Positions 52,831 to 62,388 of a stretch of 64,000 bases of DNA are shown here, in pieces. The notes under the pieces were generated by a model, which made no database searches, had not been told where the DNA came from, and was given only the letters and a program-made list of their open reading frames with translations. This DNA is from DATFVA01 sp963800255. Its GTDB lineage: Bacteria > Bacteroidota > Ignavibacteria > Ignavibacteriales > Ignavibacteriaceae. Both the position numbers and the translations under genes were made by a program. The stretch lies in contig CAWDAK010000026.1 of assembly GCA_963800255.1 (NCBI GenBank), positions 1-64,000 of the forward strand. The letters run 5' to 3'. The first letter of the stretch is position 1. The number at the start of each line of letters is the position of its first letter.

Positions 52831-54873
52831 TTAGCTATTCTGATTGTTATAACGTTTAAATATGGCCACATTAAGTCCGAATGTGAACCAGAGCAGGGTG
52901 ATAATTTCATGATCAAAGAAATTCATCTCCGTTAGTCCTGCAATAACTATCGTACTAAGTGCCGCAATAGTTCCGAGGGCGTATGAGGAAGCGAAAGGTA
53001 CATCCTTCATCTTCCGGTAAATATTTAAGTCGATGCGGAAGAGGCGGTAAAGCAGGTAGCAGAATGCCAGCAGCCCAAAAAGACCCAGGGTTACCAGTAT
53101 ATGGACAAAGTTATTATGCATATGCCCCTGAATTTCCTTGTCATATTTCGATTTGTACTGTTTATACAGAAAAGCCAGGTCAATATCTCCAACACCAAAA
53201 ACAGGATGATCAAGAAACATCTTCCAGCCTGCCTTCCACAACGAGAACCGGACATAATTAGAAGGCAGGTAAGGATCCCATATACTCAGAATCCTGCTCC
53301 TGTGCACTAATGAGGTAAGTAATGAATCATTTTGTATAGCCAGGGAAGTTGGAACATAGCCGGGATTACCCAATAAACTTACTGACGGGATAGGCCCAAG
53401 ATTAAATTTATATATGCGGCCAGCTCTGTCAGCAGCAATCAGACTTTTTCCAGCTTCTTTCCAGATATAGATCGCTTCAGGTCCTTTTAACAGTCTATCA
53501 AAATAAATTGAATCTTGGTTTACAGTGTATATATTTACACCCGCATCATTCGAACAAAAAAGTTTATGTTCAAAATAATAGATTGAAGAAACATTATCAG
53601 GCCGGAATGTGTAAAGTTTCCTGCGGGGAACGCCATCAACCGCATCAAAAACATGCAGCCCGCTATCAGGAGAAAACATCAATATTAATCCTGAATCGGC
53701 AAAAACTTTATTGAACTTACTAAATTCCCTATTCCTGTAAACCATTTCCAGATGTGAAGGATCCTTAAATACGGTAAGGCCGCTGTCGCTGTCGAGCGTA
53801 TAAAGGTAATCTCCGGAAAGTGTATGATTTATAGTGAAGCCGGGGGGGAGACATTCTGCTGTCTGGGATAGTGAACCATCAACGTTCTTTTTGTAGCTTA
53901 TAAAACGGGTATCAACAAAATAGCCCAGCAGAAAGCCATTCCATTTCTCTAATGAAACAACCGGGGCAGGGGTTTCCAGGTTCAGCTGTTTCTGCGAGCC
54001 TTTATACTTTACTAAGCCCTTATCATAATCAGAAATAAAATATTCACCGTCGAGTGATGTAATGTCAAAAGCTCTGCCGTCAGTGTTGAAGCTGGTTAAT
54101 TCTTTCAGACCGCCGTCTTCAATCCTGAATATTTTAATTATGCTTTCATTTTTTTGAACTGCCAGCAGTACACCAGCCAAAATTACGAGAGGAATTAAAT
54201 ACTTCCATTTCTTTTTCAGGAGTATTATTATAAAAAAGCCGAAGCCTGTTCCAAGCCATCCTGTTCTTTTATATGTAGCCGCAAGTGCAACCAGAGTAAT
54301 GAACAAGGCGCCTGCAGTTAAAATTTTATCCCTTACGCTGCCTTTTTCATTAATAAGGAAGGCGAAGAGAAAAACGGAGGTTATACTGAGGATTTCGCTC
54401 GACGTTATGGGATACTGAAATAAAGAGGGACCTGACTGGGTAATGTTATACAGGTTGGCTATAAAAAACTGGTAAGAAAATACAATATATACGAGGGCCG
54501 TGAGAACTGCTGCTGCTATGTATGTATTGAAATAAAGTTTTGCCCTTTTGATATCGGGAACAGCGGCCACCGTTACATATATAAGCGGCATTAATAAAAT
54601 TCTTCTTAAAGAAAACAGGAGTGCCTGCGAGTGATTGAGTGAAAAGATAAGTGAAAGGACTTCAGCGGCAACGAACCATAAAAGTGCAGGTTCAATTTCT
54701 GTTTTTTCAAAAGGATTTGATTTAGTTATAAAATACCTGGCAAAAAGAGCAAGCAGAGCACCATAGTAGCCTACCTGGTTCAGGAATATTGAATTCGTAA
54801 GTGCAGCGAGGAAAAGCACCATGAAAAAGAGAATGATCCTGTCAATTAAAAGGAGGTTTCTTTTTTCAGGCAT
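52831..54873 (-). CDS. O-antigen ligase/polymerase-like membrane protein with large beta-rich insert
   Basis: Membrane protein of 680 residues. Residues 1-245 contain about nine hydrophobic segments. Residues about 246-538 form a non-membrane, beta-rich insert with repeats such as DGEYFISDYDKGLVKY, GDYLYTLDSDSGLTVF and LIAADRAGRIYKFN, resembling beta-propeller blades. Residues 539-680 return to the Wzy_C/O-antigen ligase pattern: SLWKAGWKMFLDHPVFGVGD, HMHNNFVHILVTLGLFGLL and final membrane helices. The catalytic-loop region of the family is therefore split by a propeller-like domain, expected on the periplasmic side. It follows the MsbA-like gene by two bases. Confidence 0.82.
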   Translation of the reverse strand: MPEKRNLLLIDRIILFFMVLFLAALTNSIFLNQVGYYGALLALFARYFITKSNPFEKTEIEPALLWFVAAEVLSLIFSLNHSQALLFSLRRILLMPLIYVTVAAVPDIKRAKLYFNTYIAAAVLTALVYIVFSYQFFIANLYNITQSGPSLFQYPITSSEILSITSVFLFAFLINEKGSVRDKILTAGALFITLVALAATYKRTGWLGTGFGFFIIILLKKKWKYLIPLVILAGVLLAVQKNESIIKIFRIEDGGLKELTSFNTDGRAFDITSLDGEYFISDYDKGLVKYKGSQKQLNLETPAPVVSLEKWNGFLLGYFVDTRFISYKKNVDGSLSQTAECLPPGFTINHTLSGDYLYTLDSDSGLTVFKDPSHLEMVYRNREFSKFNKVFADSGLILMFSPDSGLHVFDAVDGVPRRKLYTFRPDNVSSIYYFEHKLFCSNDAGVNIYTVNQDSIYFDRLLKGPEAIYIWKEAGKSLIAADRAGRIYKFNLGPIPSVSLLGNPGYVPTSLAIQNDSLLTSLVHRSRILSIWDPYLPSNYVRFSLWKAGWKMFLDHPVFGVGDIDLAFLYKQYKSKYDKEIQGHMHNNFVHILVTLGLFGLLAFCYLLYRLFRIDLNIYRKMKDVPFASSYALGTIAALSTIVIAGLTEMNFFDHEIITLLWFTFGLNVAIFKRYNNQNS

Positions 54874-54875
54874 GT

Positions 54876-56732
54876 TTAATCCCTGAACTGCATTTCATAT
54901 AATTTCCTGTATAATCCATTTTCGTCTGTGAGCAGTTCATCGTGTCTTCCCTGCTGCACAATTTTTCCATAATCTATAACAATTATTTTCGTTGCATGTC
55001 TTATTGTACTCAAACGGTGAGCGATAACAAAGGTAGTCCTGTTCTGCATCATTCTCTCTATTGCCTCCTGCACCAGGAGTTCTGATTCATTATCAAGAGC
55101 AGAAGTAGCCTCATCAAAAATCATTATCTCAGGATTTTTAACCAGGGCCCTTGCAATCGAAATCCTTTGTCTTTGTCCGCCAGAGAGTTTAGTTCCCCTT
55201 TCACCGATAATCGTATCATATCCGTGGGGAAGTTCAAGGATGAAATTGTGCGCATTGGCTGTTTTGGCAGCTTCAATAACCTTCTCCATGGGATAATCCT
55301 CTCTCCCATAGGCAATATTATTTCGTATAGTTTCATTAAAGAGGTAAGTCTCTTGTGTCACAATTCCCATGAAGCTTCTCAGATCTTCAATTTTAACATC
55401 CTTAATATCAATACCATCTATACAGATTCTGCCGGAATCCGGATCGTGAAACCTGGGAAGAAGATCTACAAGTGTAGATTTACCCCCTCCGCTTGGTCCA
55501 ACGAGGGCAACTATCTGTCCTCTCTGTGCGGTAAACGAAATATTTTTTAATACAGGCTCAGCACTATCTTCATAACTAAAGAAAACGTTTTCAAGTTCTA
55601 TTTTATCCCGGAATACAGACACCTCTGCAGCGTTTGGCTTATTACGAATGGATGGTTTCGTATCGAGAATTTCAAAGATCCTTTCACCCGCTGCGCTAGC
55701 CTCCTGGATCCTGTTATTTACACTTGTTAATTCTTTAATCGGAGGCATCATTTGAAAAATTGCAAAAAGGAAGCCGAGGAATTCGCTGGCTTTAAGAGAT
55801 TGCTGCTGCAGCACCATCACGCCGCCATAGTATATAATAAATACCCCGACCAATACACTCAGGAATTCTGTCACCGGCGAGGCAATATTCCGTATCCTTA
55901 CGATCTTCAGCATCATTTTGAAATAGCTATGTGTCTCTTTTGTAAACTTGCGGTTTTCATATTTTTCCATTCCAAATGCTTTAACAATCTTAACTGCAGA
56001 TATAGTTTCCTGCAGTATACTCGTTATGTCTGCTATTTTCGCCTGAACTACTGTGCTCTGCTTCCTCAATTTCAATCCCACCCAGGCTATTATCAGCATT
56101 GAAAAGGGCAGTACTATGAAAGCCATAATCGTTAACTGCCAGCTGATACTAAGTGCAATGCCGAGGAAGACAATTATAGTTAAAGGTTCTTTTATGAGGT
56201 TAGAAAACGCCGCGGTTATGCTTGCCTGCACGATGTTTACATCATTAGTAAACCTTGATATTAAGTTTCCAACCCTTTCTTTTTTAAAATAGCTCATAGG
56301 CAGCTGATGAAGATGAGAATAAGCCTCATCCCTTAAATCTTTCATAGCACCGTATTCAACGTGCGCCATAAAATACGCCTGTGTGTAGCCGGTGATATTC
56401 TTAAGGAAAAAGGTGATAAGCACAAGGAAACAGATTCTCATCAATGCTTCTAACTTAGTACCTGAGAGAACGAGGTTGTTGAAAGCTTCTGTAACATTTT
56501 CCTTCAGGTCCTGAATCCAGTCGGGCAGAATACTGTCAGAAGGAGAAACCGGCTGAACCTCCTGAACCTGTTCAGTTCTGGCTGACTCCTGGAAGAGTGT
56601 ATCAAGAAGAGGAATTGTAAGGTAGACCGAAAGACCATTAAACACCGCAAACAAAAAAGTAAAAAGGATTGAGGCTACAAGCTGTCTCCAGTAAGGCCTC
56701 ACATAACTGACTATTCTTATATATGTATTCAT
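54876..56732 (-). CDS. MsbA-like ABC exporter (ATP-binding and permease)
   Basis: Half-transporter of 618 residues that works as a dimer, most likely flipping lipid A-core or another lipid across the inner membrane. Six membrane helices fill residues about 15-330, with an unusual hydrophilic stretch after helix 1 (about 50-75). The nucleotide-binding domain has Walker A GPSGGGKST, the LSGGQRQRISIARAL signature, Walker B MIFDEATSALD and the switch His in FVIAHRLST. The ligase-like neighbour supports a lipopolysaccharide role. Confidence 0.93.
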   Translation of the reverse strand: MNTYIRIVSYVRPYWRQLVASILFTFLFAVFNGLSVYLTIPLLDTLFQESARTEQVQEVQPVSPSDSILPDWIQDLKENVTEAFNNLVLSGTKLEALMRICFLVLITFFLKNITGYTQAYFMAHVEYGAMKDLRDEAYSHLHQLPMSYFKKERVGNLISRFTNDVNIVQASITAAFSNLIKEPLTIIVFLGIALSISWQLTIMAFIVLPFSMLIIAWVGLKLRKQSTVVQAKIADITSILQETISAVKIVKAFGMEKYENRKFTKETHSYFKMMLKIVRIRNIASPVTEFLSVLVGVFIIYYGGVMVLQQQSLKASEFLGFLFAIFQMMPPIKELTSVNNRIQEASAAGERIFEILDTKPSIRNKPNAAEVSVFRDKIELENVFFSYEDSAEPVLKNISFTAQRGQIVALVGPSGGGKSTLVDLLPRFHDPDSGRICIDGIDIKDVKIEDLRSFMGIVTQETYLFNETIRNNIAYGREDYPMEKVIEAAKTANAHNFILELPHGYDTIIGERGTKLSGGQRQRISIARALVKNPEIMIFDEATSALDNESELLVQEAIERMMQNRTTFVIAHRLSTIRHATKIIVIDYGKIVQQGRHDELLTDENGLYRKLYEMQFRD

Positions 56733-56756
56733 TTATAAAATTCTGCCGCTGGTTTA

Positions 56757-57770
56757 CTAAGCTCCGAATTGCGGGATTTCGGGTACACCCCTTAATCCGC
56801 ATCCGCCTTTTATCTTAATTTGTTTAATTATTTTGTCTTCTTTGAAATTGTAAATATATAGTGAAGAGTTCCTTCCGAATCCAGTATCAAATATTAAAAA
56901 ATCACCCATCGTAAAAAAGTTTTTATATCCTCCGCCTGTCCATTGCTTTATTACCTTATTCTGTGCGACTGAATATACATACAGCGAGGAGGTATTAGGC
57001 TTTCCAGAGAAAATGCTGGTGTTCGCCGGAGTAACATCCAGTGTTGAGACAAATATTATCTCCCTGTTATCACTCCAGGCAATTTCGTTTACAGGTTTAT
57101 TAATTGACATCATAAATTCAGCAGCCTTTGTTCTCCTCTGAATAAGAAATACAGAATCCGGCTGGTTCCAGCTAAAAGAAACCTGGTATTTACCGGATGG
57201 TGAAAGAGTGTCAGGTCTCGCCACCGGCAGTCTTGGATAGCCATCAGAAGTAATATCGTAAACCTGGTTCTCTTCCTGCAGTATTCTTCCGAAAATATTA
57301 AATATGATCGTCTTCTGATCGATGTATGTAGAAGTTTTCTTATCCCAGGAATTGAGAATAATTCTGAATACAGTCTCAGACTCCCACCTGGAAAAGATTT
57401 GCAGACCGCTTCCTATATCCTTTACAAAAACTGGTTCTGAAGCAGAGTCAGGAATGACATAAAGCCTGGCATTTTTTACAAAAGGAAAAATCCCCTCTTT
57501 ACCCTGACGGGATGCAGTAAGAAAGAAGGCGGAGACATGTCCCGGAGAATAGGAAAGGTCAACTATTTCCTCGCTATCTGCTTTCCAAAAAGATGAGAAT
57601 GAATTTTTCTTCACATTGTATTTATAAAGGGCAGGTTTTCTATCAGACATCCCGGCGAAAATGAAAGAATGAAAGTTCCGTTTAACTGTATTTGCCGGAA
57701 TTTCCTTTTCGCTGTTTTCACAGGAAACCAATAATATAGACATTATTATTAAAATAAACGCTTTCTTCAT
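56757..57770 (-). CDS. Lipoprotein with beta-propeller-like repeats
   Basis: Protein of 337 residues with a lipoprotein signal (LLVSC, Cys17 as lipid attachment). The rest is beta-rich with WD/TolB-like blade patterns (KPALYKYNVKKNSF, LYVYSVAQNKVIKQW, SSLYIYNFKEDKIIKQIKI). No named family is recognised. It overlaps the M50 protease gene by four bases and precedes the MsbA-like gene by 24, so it belongs to the envelope operon. The neighbouring ligase-like protein also carries propeller-like blades, so the two might interact. Confidence 0.75.
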   Translation of the reverse strand: MKKAFILIIMSILLVSCENSEKEIPANTVKRNFHSFIFAGMSDRKPALYKYNVKKNSFSSFWKADSEEIVDLSYSPGHVSAFFLTASRQGKEGIFPFVKNARLYVIPDSASEPVFVKDIGSGLQIFSRWESETVFRIILNSWDKKTSTYIDQKTIIFNIFGRILQEENQVYDITSDGYPRLPVARPDTLSPSGKYQVSFSWNQPDSVFLIQRRTKAAEFMMSINKPVNEIAWSDNREIIFVSTLDVTPANTSIFSGKPNTSSLYVYSVAQNKVIKQWTGGGYKNFFTMGDFLIFDTGFGRNSSLYIYNFKEDKIIKQIKIKGGCGLRGVPEIPQFGA

Positions 57771-58414
57771 CTAATCCCGGCACTTTTTAGAAACAGTCTA
57801 AGGATAAAGTTAACCAAATCCATAAAATAACCCCAGAGCGGGGAATAAATGAAAATCAGCAAAATTATGGATCCGTACAGACCAAGACTAAGCAGCTTAG
57901 CCGTAATTTTGTTTGGAAAGACATCAAAGAGGATATGAGATCCATCCAGAGGCGGAATAGGCAGCAGGTTAAAGGCGAATAAGAATATATTAAAAAACAC
58001 CCCGTACCAAAGAAGATTTATAAGATAATGGGATGCTGAGGCCTGGGAAGCCAGGAAAAAGAATACGAAAAAAACTACTGCAAGCAGAAAATTGGATGCA
58101 GGCCCTGCAAAAGAAACAAGTGCATCGTCGCGAAGATGGTTCTTAAATTTTCTTCGGTCAATAGGAACAGGTTTTGCCCAGCCTATTAATGCAAATCCTG
58201 ATGCAAAAGAAGCAAGGGGCATAACCAGTGTACCGATTATATCGGCATGCTTAAAAGGATTAAGGGTTAACCTGCCCACCTTCTGAGCTGTATCATCCCC
58301 CATCTTTTTAGCAATAACGGCGTGAGCAAATTCATGTACCGTAATGGAAAGCAGGAACATTGGAAGAAATGTTAAAAAAGAAATAATTTTATCACTAACC
58401 TCAATACCTGACAA
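57767..58414 (-). CDS. Site-2 protease family (M50) membrane metalloprotease
   Basis: Integral membrane protein of 215 residues. The zinc site HEFAH (His27, Glu28, His31) lies in the first membrane segment, and the third ligand sits in NLLPIPPLDGSHI (about 147-159). It lacks the PDZ domain of RseP and resembles the short YwhC-like group. It may cut membrane proteins, but the substrate is unknown. One base after the xerC/D stop. Confidence 0.9.
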   Translation of the reverse strand: MSGIEVSDKIISFLTFLPMFLLSITVHEFAHAVIAKKMGDDTAQKVGRLTLNPFKHADIIGTLVMPLASFASGFALIGWAKPVPIDRRKFKNHLRDDALVSFAGPASNFLLAVVFFVFFFLASQASASHYLINLLWYGVFFNIFLFAFNLLPIPPLDGSHILFDVFPNKITAKLLSLGLYGSIILLIFIYSPLWGYFMDLVNFILRLFLKSAGIR

Positions 58415-58415
58415 A

Positions 58416-59306
58416 CTAACCTCGCGGATGAAAATCTCTGTGAACCTGTTTTATAAAATCTCTGTCAATATGTGTATAAATCTGTGTGGTAGAAATATCA
58501 GCATGACCGAGCATCTCCTGAACCGCCCTCAGGTCGGCTCCTCCTTCAAGCAGATGAGTTGCAAAGGAATGACGGAATGTGTGAGGATGAACCTCCTTTT
58601 CTATTCCGGCTTCTTTTACATACCTGGCAACAATCTTCCAAACACCCATCCTGGATAGTTTTGTTCCCCTGGTATTAAGAAAAAGATAGTTTTCGCTCTT
58701 CCCTTTTTTCTCCAGCAGAACCCGGCTATTCTTTAAATATTCGGTTATCCAGTTTACTGCGCTGCTGCCTATAGGCACCAGTCTTTCTTTTGAACCTTTC
58801 CCGATAACGCGTATGACTTCCTCCCTGAAATATAAACCAGATATTTTCAGGTTAATTAATTCACTTACTCTTAATCCGCATGCATAGAACAGCTCCAGTA
58901 AAGCTTTGTCCCTCAACCCGAATTTGTTTGTTACATCAGGCTGTGACAGGATTAAGTCAATTTCATTTATGGTAAGCACAGAGGGAAGCTTATGCGAAAG
59001 TTTAGGAGCGGGAATTTTATCAACCGGATTCGCGGTTATATAATTATTCTGAAATAAATAGAGAAAAAAACCTTTCAGCGATGAATGATAGCGCGAAGCG
59101 GAAGCGCTTGACAGACCAGCTTCCTTAAGGAACTTAAAGAAGTTGGATAAGTGCTCATATTTTATCGCCTGGGGATCATCGATATTATAATTTTCCAGAA
59201 ATTGGAAGAGATTGGTTAGATCGCTCCTGTATGATTCAATAGTATTCCCTGCAAGGTTTTTTTCTAATTTAAGTACAGCAAGATATTCATCAAGGAAGAT
59301 TTTCAT
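58416..59306 (-). CDS. xerD: Tyrosine recombinase XerC/XerD family
   Basis: Recombinase of 296 residues for chromosome dimer resolution at dif. The SAM-like core-binding domain fills residues 1-90. The catalytic set is complete: Arg146, Lys170, His242, Arg245, His268 and Tyr277 (LRVSEL, GKGSKERLVP, HTFRHSFATHLLEGG, GHADISTTQIYTH). XerC and XerD cannot be separated by eye; its location in a housekeeping operon argues against a mobile-element integrase. It overlaps the PgpH-like gene by four bases. Confidence 0.9.
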   Translation of the reverse strand: MKIFLDEYLAVLKLEKNLAGNTIESYRSDLTNLFQFLENYNIDDPQAIKYEHLSNFFKFLKEAGLSSASASRYHSSLKGFFLYLFQNNYITANPVDKIPAPKLSHKLPSVLTINEIDLILSQPDVTNKFGLRDKALLELFYACGLRVSELINLKISGLYFREEVIRVIGKGSKERLVPIGSSAVNWITEYLKNSRVLLEKKGKSENYLFLNTRGTKLSRMGVWKIVARYVKEAGIEKEVHPHTFRHSFATHLLEGGADLRAVQEMLGHADISTTQIYTHIDRDFIKQVHRDFHPRG

Positions 59307-61495
59307 TTTTCTTCATTCTTCTCCGGCTCCCCTTTTTCCATTTCCTCCTGTTTGGGATACCTGATCCTGCGGTGATGCTGTCCCAGCAGAATACTAATAA
59401 ACGCCTCTTTAATTTTATCTATATCGCTGAAAGTAATGGGGGAATTATCCAGCTGACCGTCGTCAATACGACCCTTGATGATTTTATCGATTACGTTCTC
59501 AACTTTTACAGGATCGGGATCTTCAATTGACCTGACAGCCGATTCGCTTCCGTCAGCAAGCATAATGATTGCACTCTCTTTTGTATTCGGTTTCGGTCCC
59601 GGGTACCGGTAATCATCAATATTTACTTTTTCTTCCCCATAGAGTTTTTTTGCTTTTTCAAAGAAGAATGAGATCACCATTGTGCCATGGTGCATAGGGA
59701 TGAAATCAACAACTTCCTGCGGCACATTGTATTCACGGGCGAGTTCAATCCCTTCCTTAACGTGACGGCTTATCAGTTCAACACTTTCCTCCGGGGTGAG
59801 ATTTTCATGTATATTCTGATTATTAAGCTGATTCTCAACAAAATTCTGAGGTGTAATAATTTTACCAACATCATGGTAATATGCACCTACCCTGGCAAGC
59901 AACGGATTAGCCCCGATTTTCTCTGCCGCTGTTTCTGCAAGGGTTCCCATTGTCATCGAATGATTAAATGTTCCGGGCGCCTTCCTCGACAGTTCTTTCA
60001 GCAATGGTCTGTCAAAATTTGAAAGTTCAAGCAGCGTAAGATCGGTGGTTATTCTGAAGAATTTTTCGAAGAAGATAAGCAGTCCGTACGTAAGAACAGG
60101 ACTGATTAAAGCATTTGTTGATGCAAATGCTGTCTCAATCATCAATGATTCGAACGATGCAAACCTTTCCAATCCAAAGGAAAAAACAGCCACAAGGTAA
60201 CCGAGAAGAATGAACAGGAAAGACCTGAATATCTGTGAACGGTTTTTTATATCACGAACGGTATATACCGCAAGAGCTCCTGCAAAAATATTCATTACGG
60301 CAAAAGTGTAATCATTGCCTCTTAATGCACCCGCTATCAACGATATAATTACTGTCGTATAGAAGCCTACCCTTGAATCGAAAATGATTGTAAGGAGCAT
60401 AGTTGCTGCAGGTATAAATATCAGAAACTGAAGCGGTACGTTTACACTTATCTGATTTATTAAAAAAGTAACGAAACATACGAACACAAGCACTATTGTT
60501 ATAAGAATAAGCTTCTGATTATCAAAAAATATTTTCTTTCTGAAGAGAAAAAGATAAATTGTAAGCAATGAAAGAAGAAGGGAAATATGAAAAAACTTTC
60601 CAACAAACTGCAGCCAGAAACCGCTTTCTCCAATCTTTTCTCCCTTAGCAGCCCGGTATGAATCTATTTTAAGTTTAGCTTCCCTTGTTACCCTGTCGTG
60701 TTTGGCTATAATTCTTTCATTCTCATTAACAATTCCCACGTACCTTGAAACGTTGTTCTTTGCCTGTTCAATCTCTTCCTTCGTTGCCAGCTGATTATAT
60801 ATGATATTAGGATTTATAAAATGAACCGCATATTCTTCCAAGGCACTCTTAAGATCATCGGAAAGCTTCATCTGTTCAATGCCGTTCCTAACTATCTTTT
60901 CAGCCGCCTGAACATCGATAAATCTACCAGATGATTCAATCCTGTCAACGTTGCCTGTTCTTACGGCAATGCTGTCTTCGCCTGAAGGGAATTGATTTAT
61001 TATCCCGCTTTTATAAACCTCTGTAATTATACTGTTAATGCTGTTGAGAATTTCTTTCAGGTTTCTCCGCTGAAGCATATTCCTTTCCTGTCGTCTCAGG
61101 TTAAGGAACGTATTGTATGAAGGAGTGCTGAGGAATGTAGGATTAAGATTTTCCTTTCCCTGTGTCGATAATGTGCTGTCTATCATCCGGAGTAGAAAAG
61201 CATCGTAGCTCTTTACAGTATCAAGGATTGCATCTATCGATTCGGGCTGTTTTGAATAAACCGGATATACAGTATTCGCAGCAGCTTTCAGTTCTTCGTC
61301 GTAAGCTTTCTGGTCCTTTAAAACAGGGAAACTGAACTGGGCGATGAGATCGTCATGAATCCATATTGAGCCGACAGTAACCTCGGATTCAATCGATTCA
61401 CCTTTTGGGAACATAAAGACTATAAGAATTACTGCACTGAGACCGATTAAAAACTTTAGCCGGAGACTGCCTTTTTTGTGTTCTTTTGTTTTCAT
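59303..61495 (-). CDS. PgpH-like 7TM HD phosphohydrolase (cyclic di-AMP phosphodiesterase family)
   Basis: Membrane protein of 730 residues with an N-terminal membrane helix, a large extracytoplasmic domain (about 35-290), seven membrane helices (about 300-480) and a cytoplasmic HD domain (HSMTMGTLAETAA, YYHDVGKI, HVKEGIELAREY, MHHGT). This is the 7TMR-HDED/7TMR-HD layout of PgpH, which degrades cyclic di-AMP in Listeria. The nucleotide specificity here is inferred from the family. It lies between the HAD phosphatase and xerC/D genes with four-base overlaps. Confidence 0.92.
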   Translation of the reverse strand: MKTKEHKKGSLRLKFLIGLSAVILIVFMFPKGESIESEVTVGSIWIHDDLIAQFSFPVLKDQKAYDEELKAAANTVYPVYSKQPESIDAILDTVKSYDAFLLRMIDSTLSTQGKENLNPTFLSTPSYNTFLNLRRQERNMLQRRNLKEILNSINSIITEVYKSGIINQFPSGEDSIAVRTGNVDRIESSGRFIDVQAAEKIVRNGIEQMKLSDDLKSALEEYAVHFINPNIIYNQLATKEEIEQAKNNVSRYVGIVNENERIIAKHDRVTREAKLKIDSYRAAKGEKIGESGFWLQFVGKFFHISLLLSLLTIYLFLFRKKIFFDNQKLILITIVLVFVCFVTFLINQISVNVPLQFLIFIPAATMLLTIIFDSRVGFYTTVIISLIAGALRGNDYTFAVMNIFAGALAVYTVRDIKNRSQIFRSFLFILLGYLVAVFSFGLERFASFESLMIETAFASTNALISPVLTYGLLIFFEKFFRITTDLTLLELSNFDRPLLKELSRKAPGTFNHSMTMGTLAETAAEKIGANPLLARVGAYYHDVGKIITPQNFVENQLNNQNIHENLTPEESVELISRHVKEGIELAREYNVPQEVVDFIPMHHGTMVISFFFEKAKKLYGEEKVNIDDYRYPGPKPNTKESAIIMLADGSESAVRSIEDPDPVKVENVIDKIIKGRIDDGQLDNSPITFSDIDKIKEAFISILLGQHHRRIRYPKQEEMEKGEPEKNEEK

Positions 61496-62346
61496 TTCCT
61501 GCTTGTTTTTGCCTGCAATATCATTTCAATGAATTCTCCAACGCCGCCTTCATTATTATCTTTTATTGTAATAAAATCAGCCTCTCTCTTCACCTCGGCT
61601 ACAGCGTTCGCTACTGCAACCTTAAAACCTCCTACCTTGAAGAGACTTAAATCATTATACCAATCACCTATCACAGCCGCATTTGCTTCCTTAACCTTCA
61701 GGTCTTTAAGGAGTCGTTTAAATCCCATTCCTTTGGATGTTCCTTTATTTCTTATCTCAAGATAATAAATATTATCACGCCTCTGGGATCTGAAATATGA
61801 CCTGTCAAGTCCAAATGTATAAGGAAAACTCAGCCGGTTATAAACATACTTCAGATTATTCTTATAGTCAGAGGCGAATACAACCTCCAGGGTTCTGTCA
61901 TAAAACTCGTCATACGATTCAACTTCTTCATACCTGGCGCCGAATTTATCCATTATCTGCGGGATTACTGAATTCCTTTCTGTATAATATATAGCATCAT
62001 CATGGCATAAAGCCACATTCAGCAGAAAAGTATCTGCAAGATCAACTGCTTTTCTAACATACTTTTCCTTCACGTAAGATTCAAACAATATTAAGCCTTC
62101 GGGGTGACTTTTTATTAAAGCCCCATCCATTGAAATCAGCGGAATATCGATACCCAGGTCTGTGGCAAGGTCAGTTACCGCAGAATGAAGTCTACCTGTT
62201 GCTACAGTAAAATGAACACCATGCTTGGGTAACTCCGAAATGAGTTTTTGCGATTCTTTATCTACTAATCCCTCGTCAGTCAATAAAGTACCGTCAATGT
62301 CTGAAACAACAACCTCAATATTTTTCAGTGCGTCCGTTCGTTTCAT
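61492..62346 (-). CDS. Cof-type HAD family phosphatase
   Basis: Phosphatase of 284 residues with VSDIDGTLL (nucleophile Asp16, Asp18), TVATGR, a C2B cap and the C-terminal VIGDWYNDLSLF metal-binding motif. Cof-type enzymes act on sugar phosphates, pyridoxal phosphate or similar small molecules. The specific substrate cannot be told. It overlaps the PgpH-like gene by four bases, so it heads or continues the envelope operon. Confidence 0.9.
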   Translation of the reverse strand: MKRTDALKNIEVVVSDIDGTLLTDEGLVDKESQKLISELPKHGVHFTVATGRLHSAVTDLATDLGIDIPLISMDGALIKSHPEGLILFESYVKEKYVRKAVDLADTFLLNVALCHDDAIYYTERNSVIPQIMDKFGARYEEVESYDEFYDRTLEVVFASDYKNNLKYVYNRLSFPYTFGLDRSYFRSQRRDNIYYLEIRNKGTSKGMGFKRLLKDLKVKEANAAVIGDWYNDLSLFKVGGFKVAVANAVAEVKREADFITIKDNNEGGVGEFIEMILQAKTSRK

Positions 62347-62388
62347 AAAAGCTGAAGAATGAATGATTACGAAACTTTAAAATAAGGA

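Noticed and set aside
58416..59306. Phage or element integrase
   Set aside because: The gene lies in a tight housekeeping envelope operon with no att-like repeats, tRNA target or mobile genes; it fits XerC/D.
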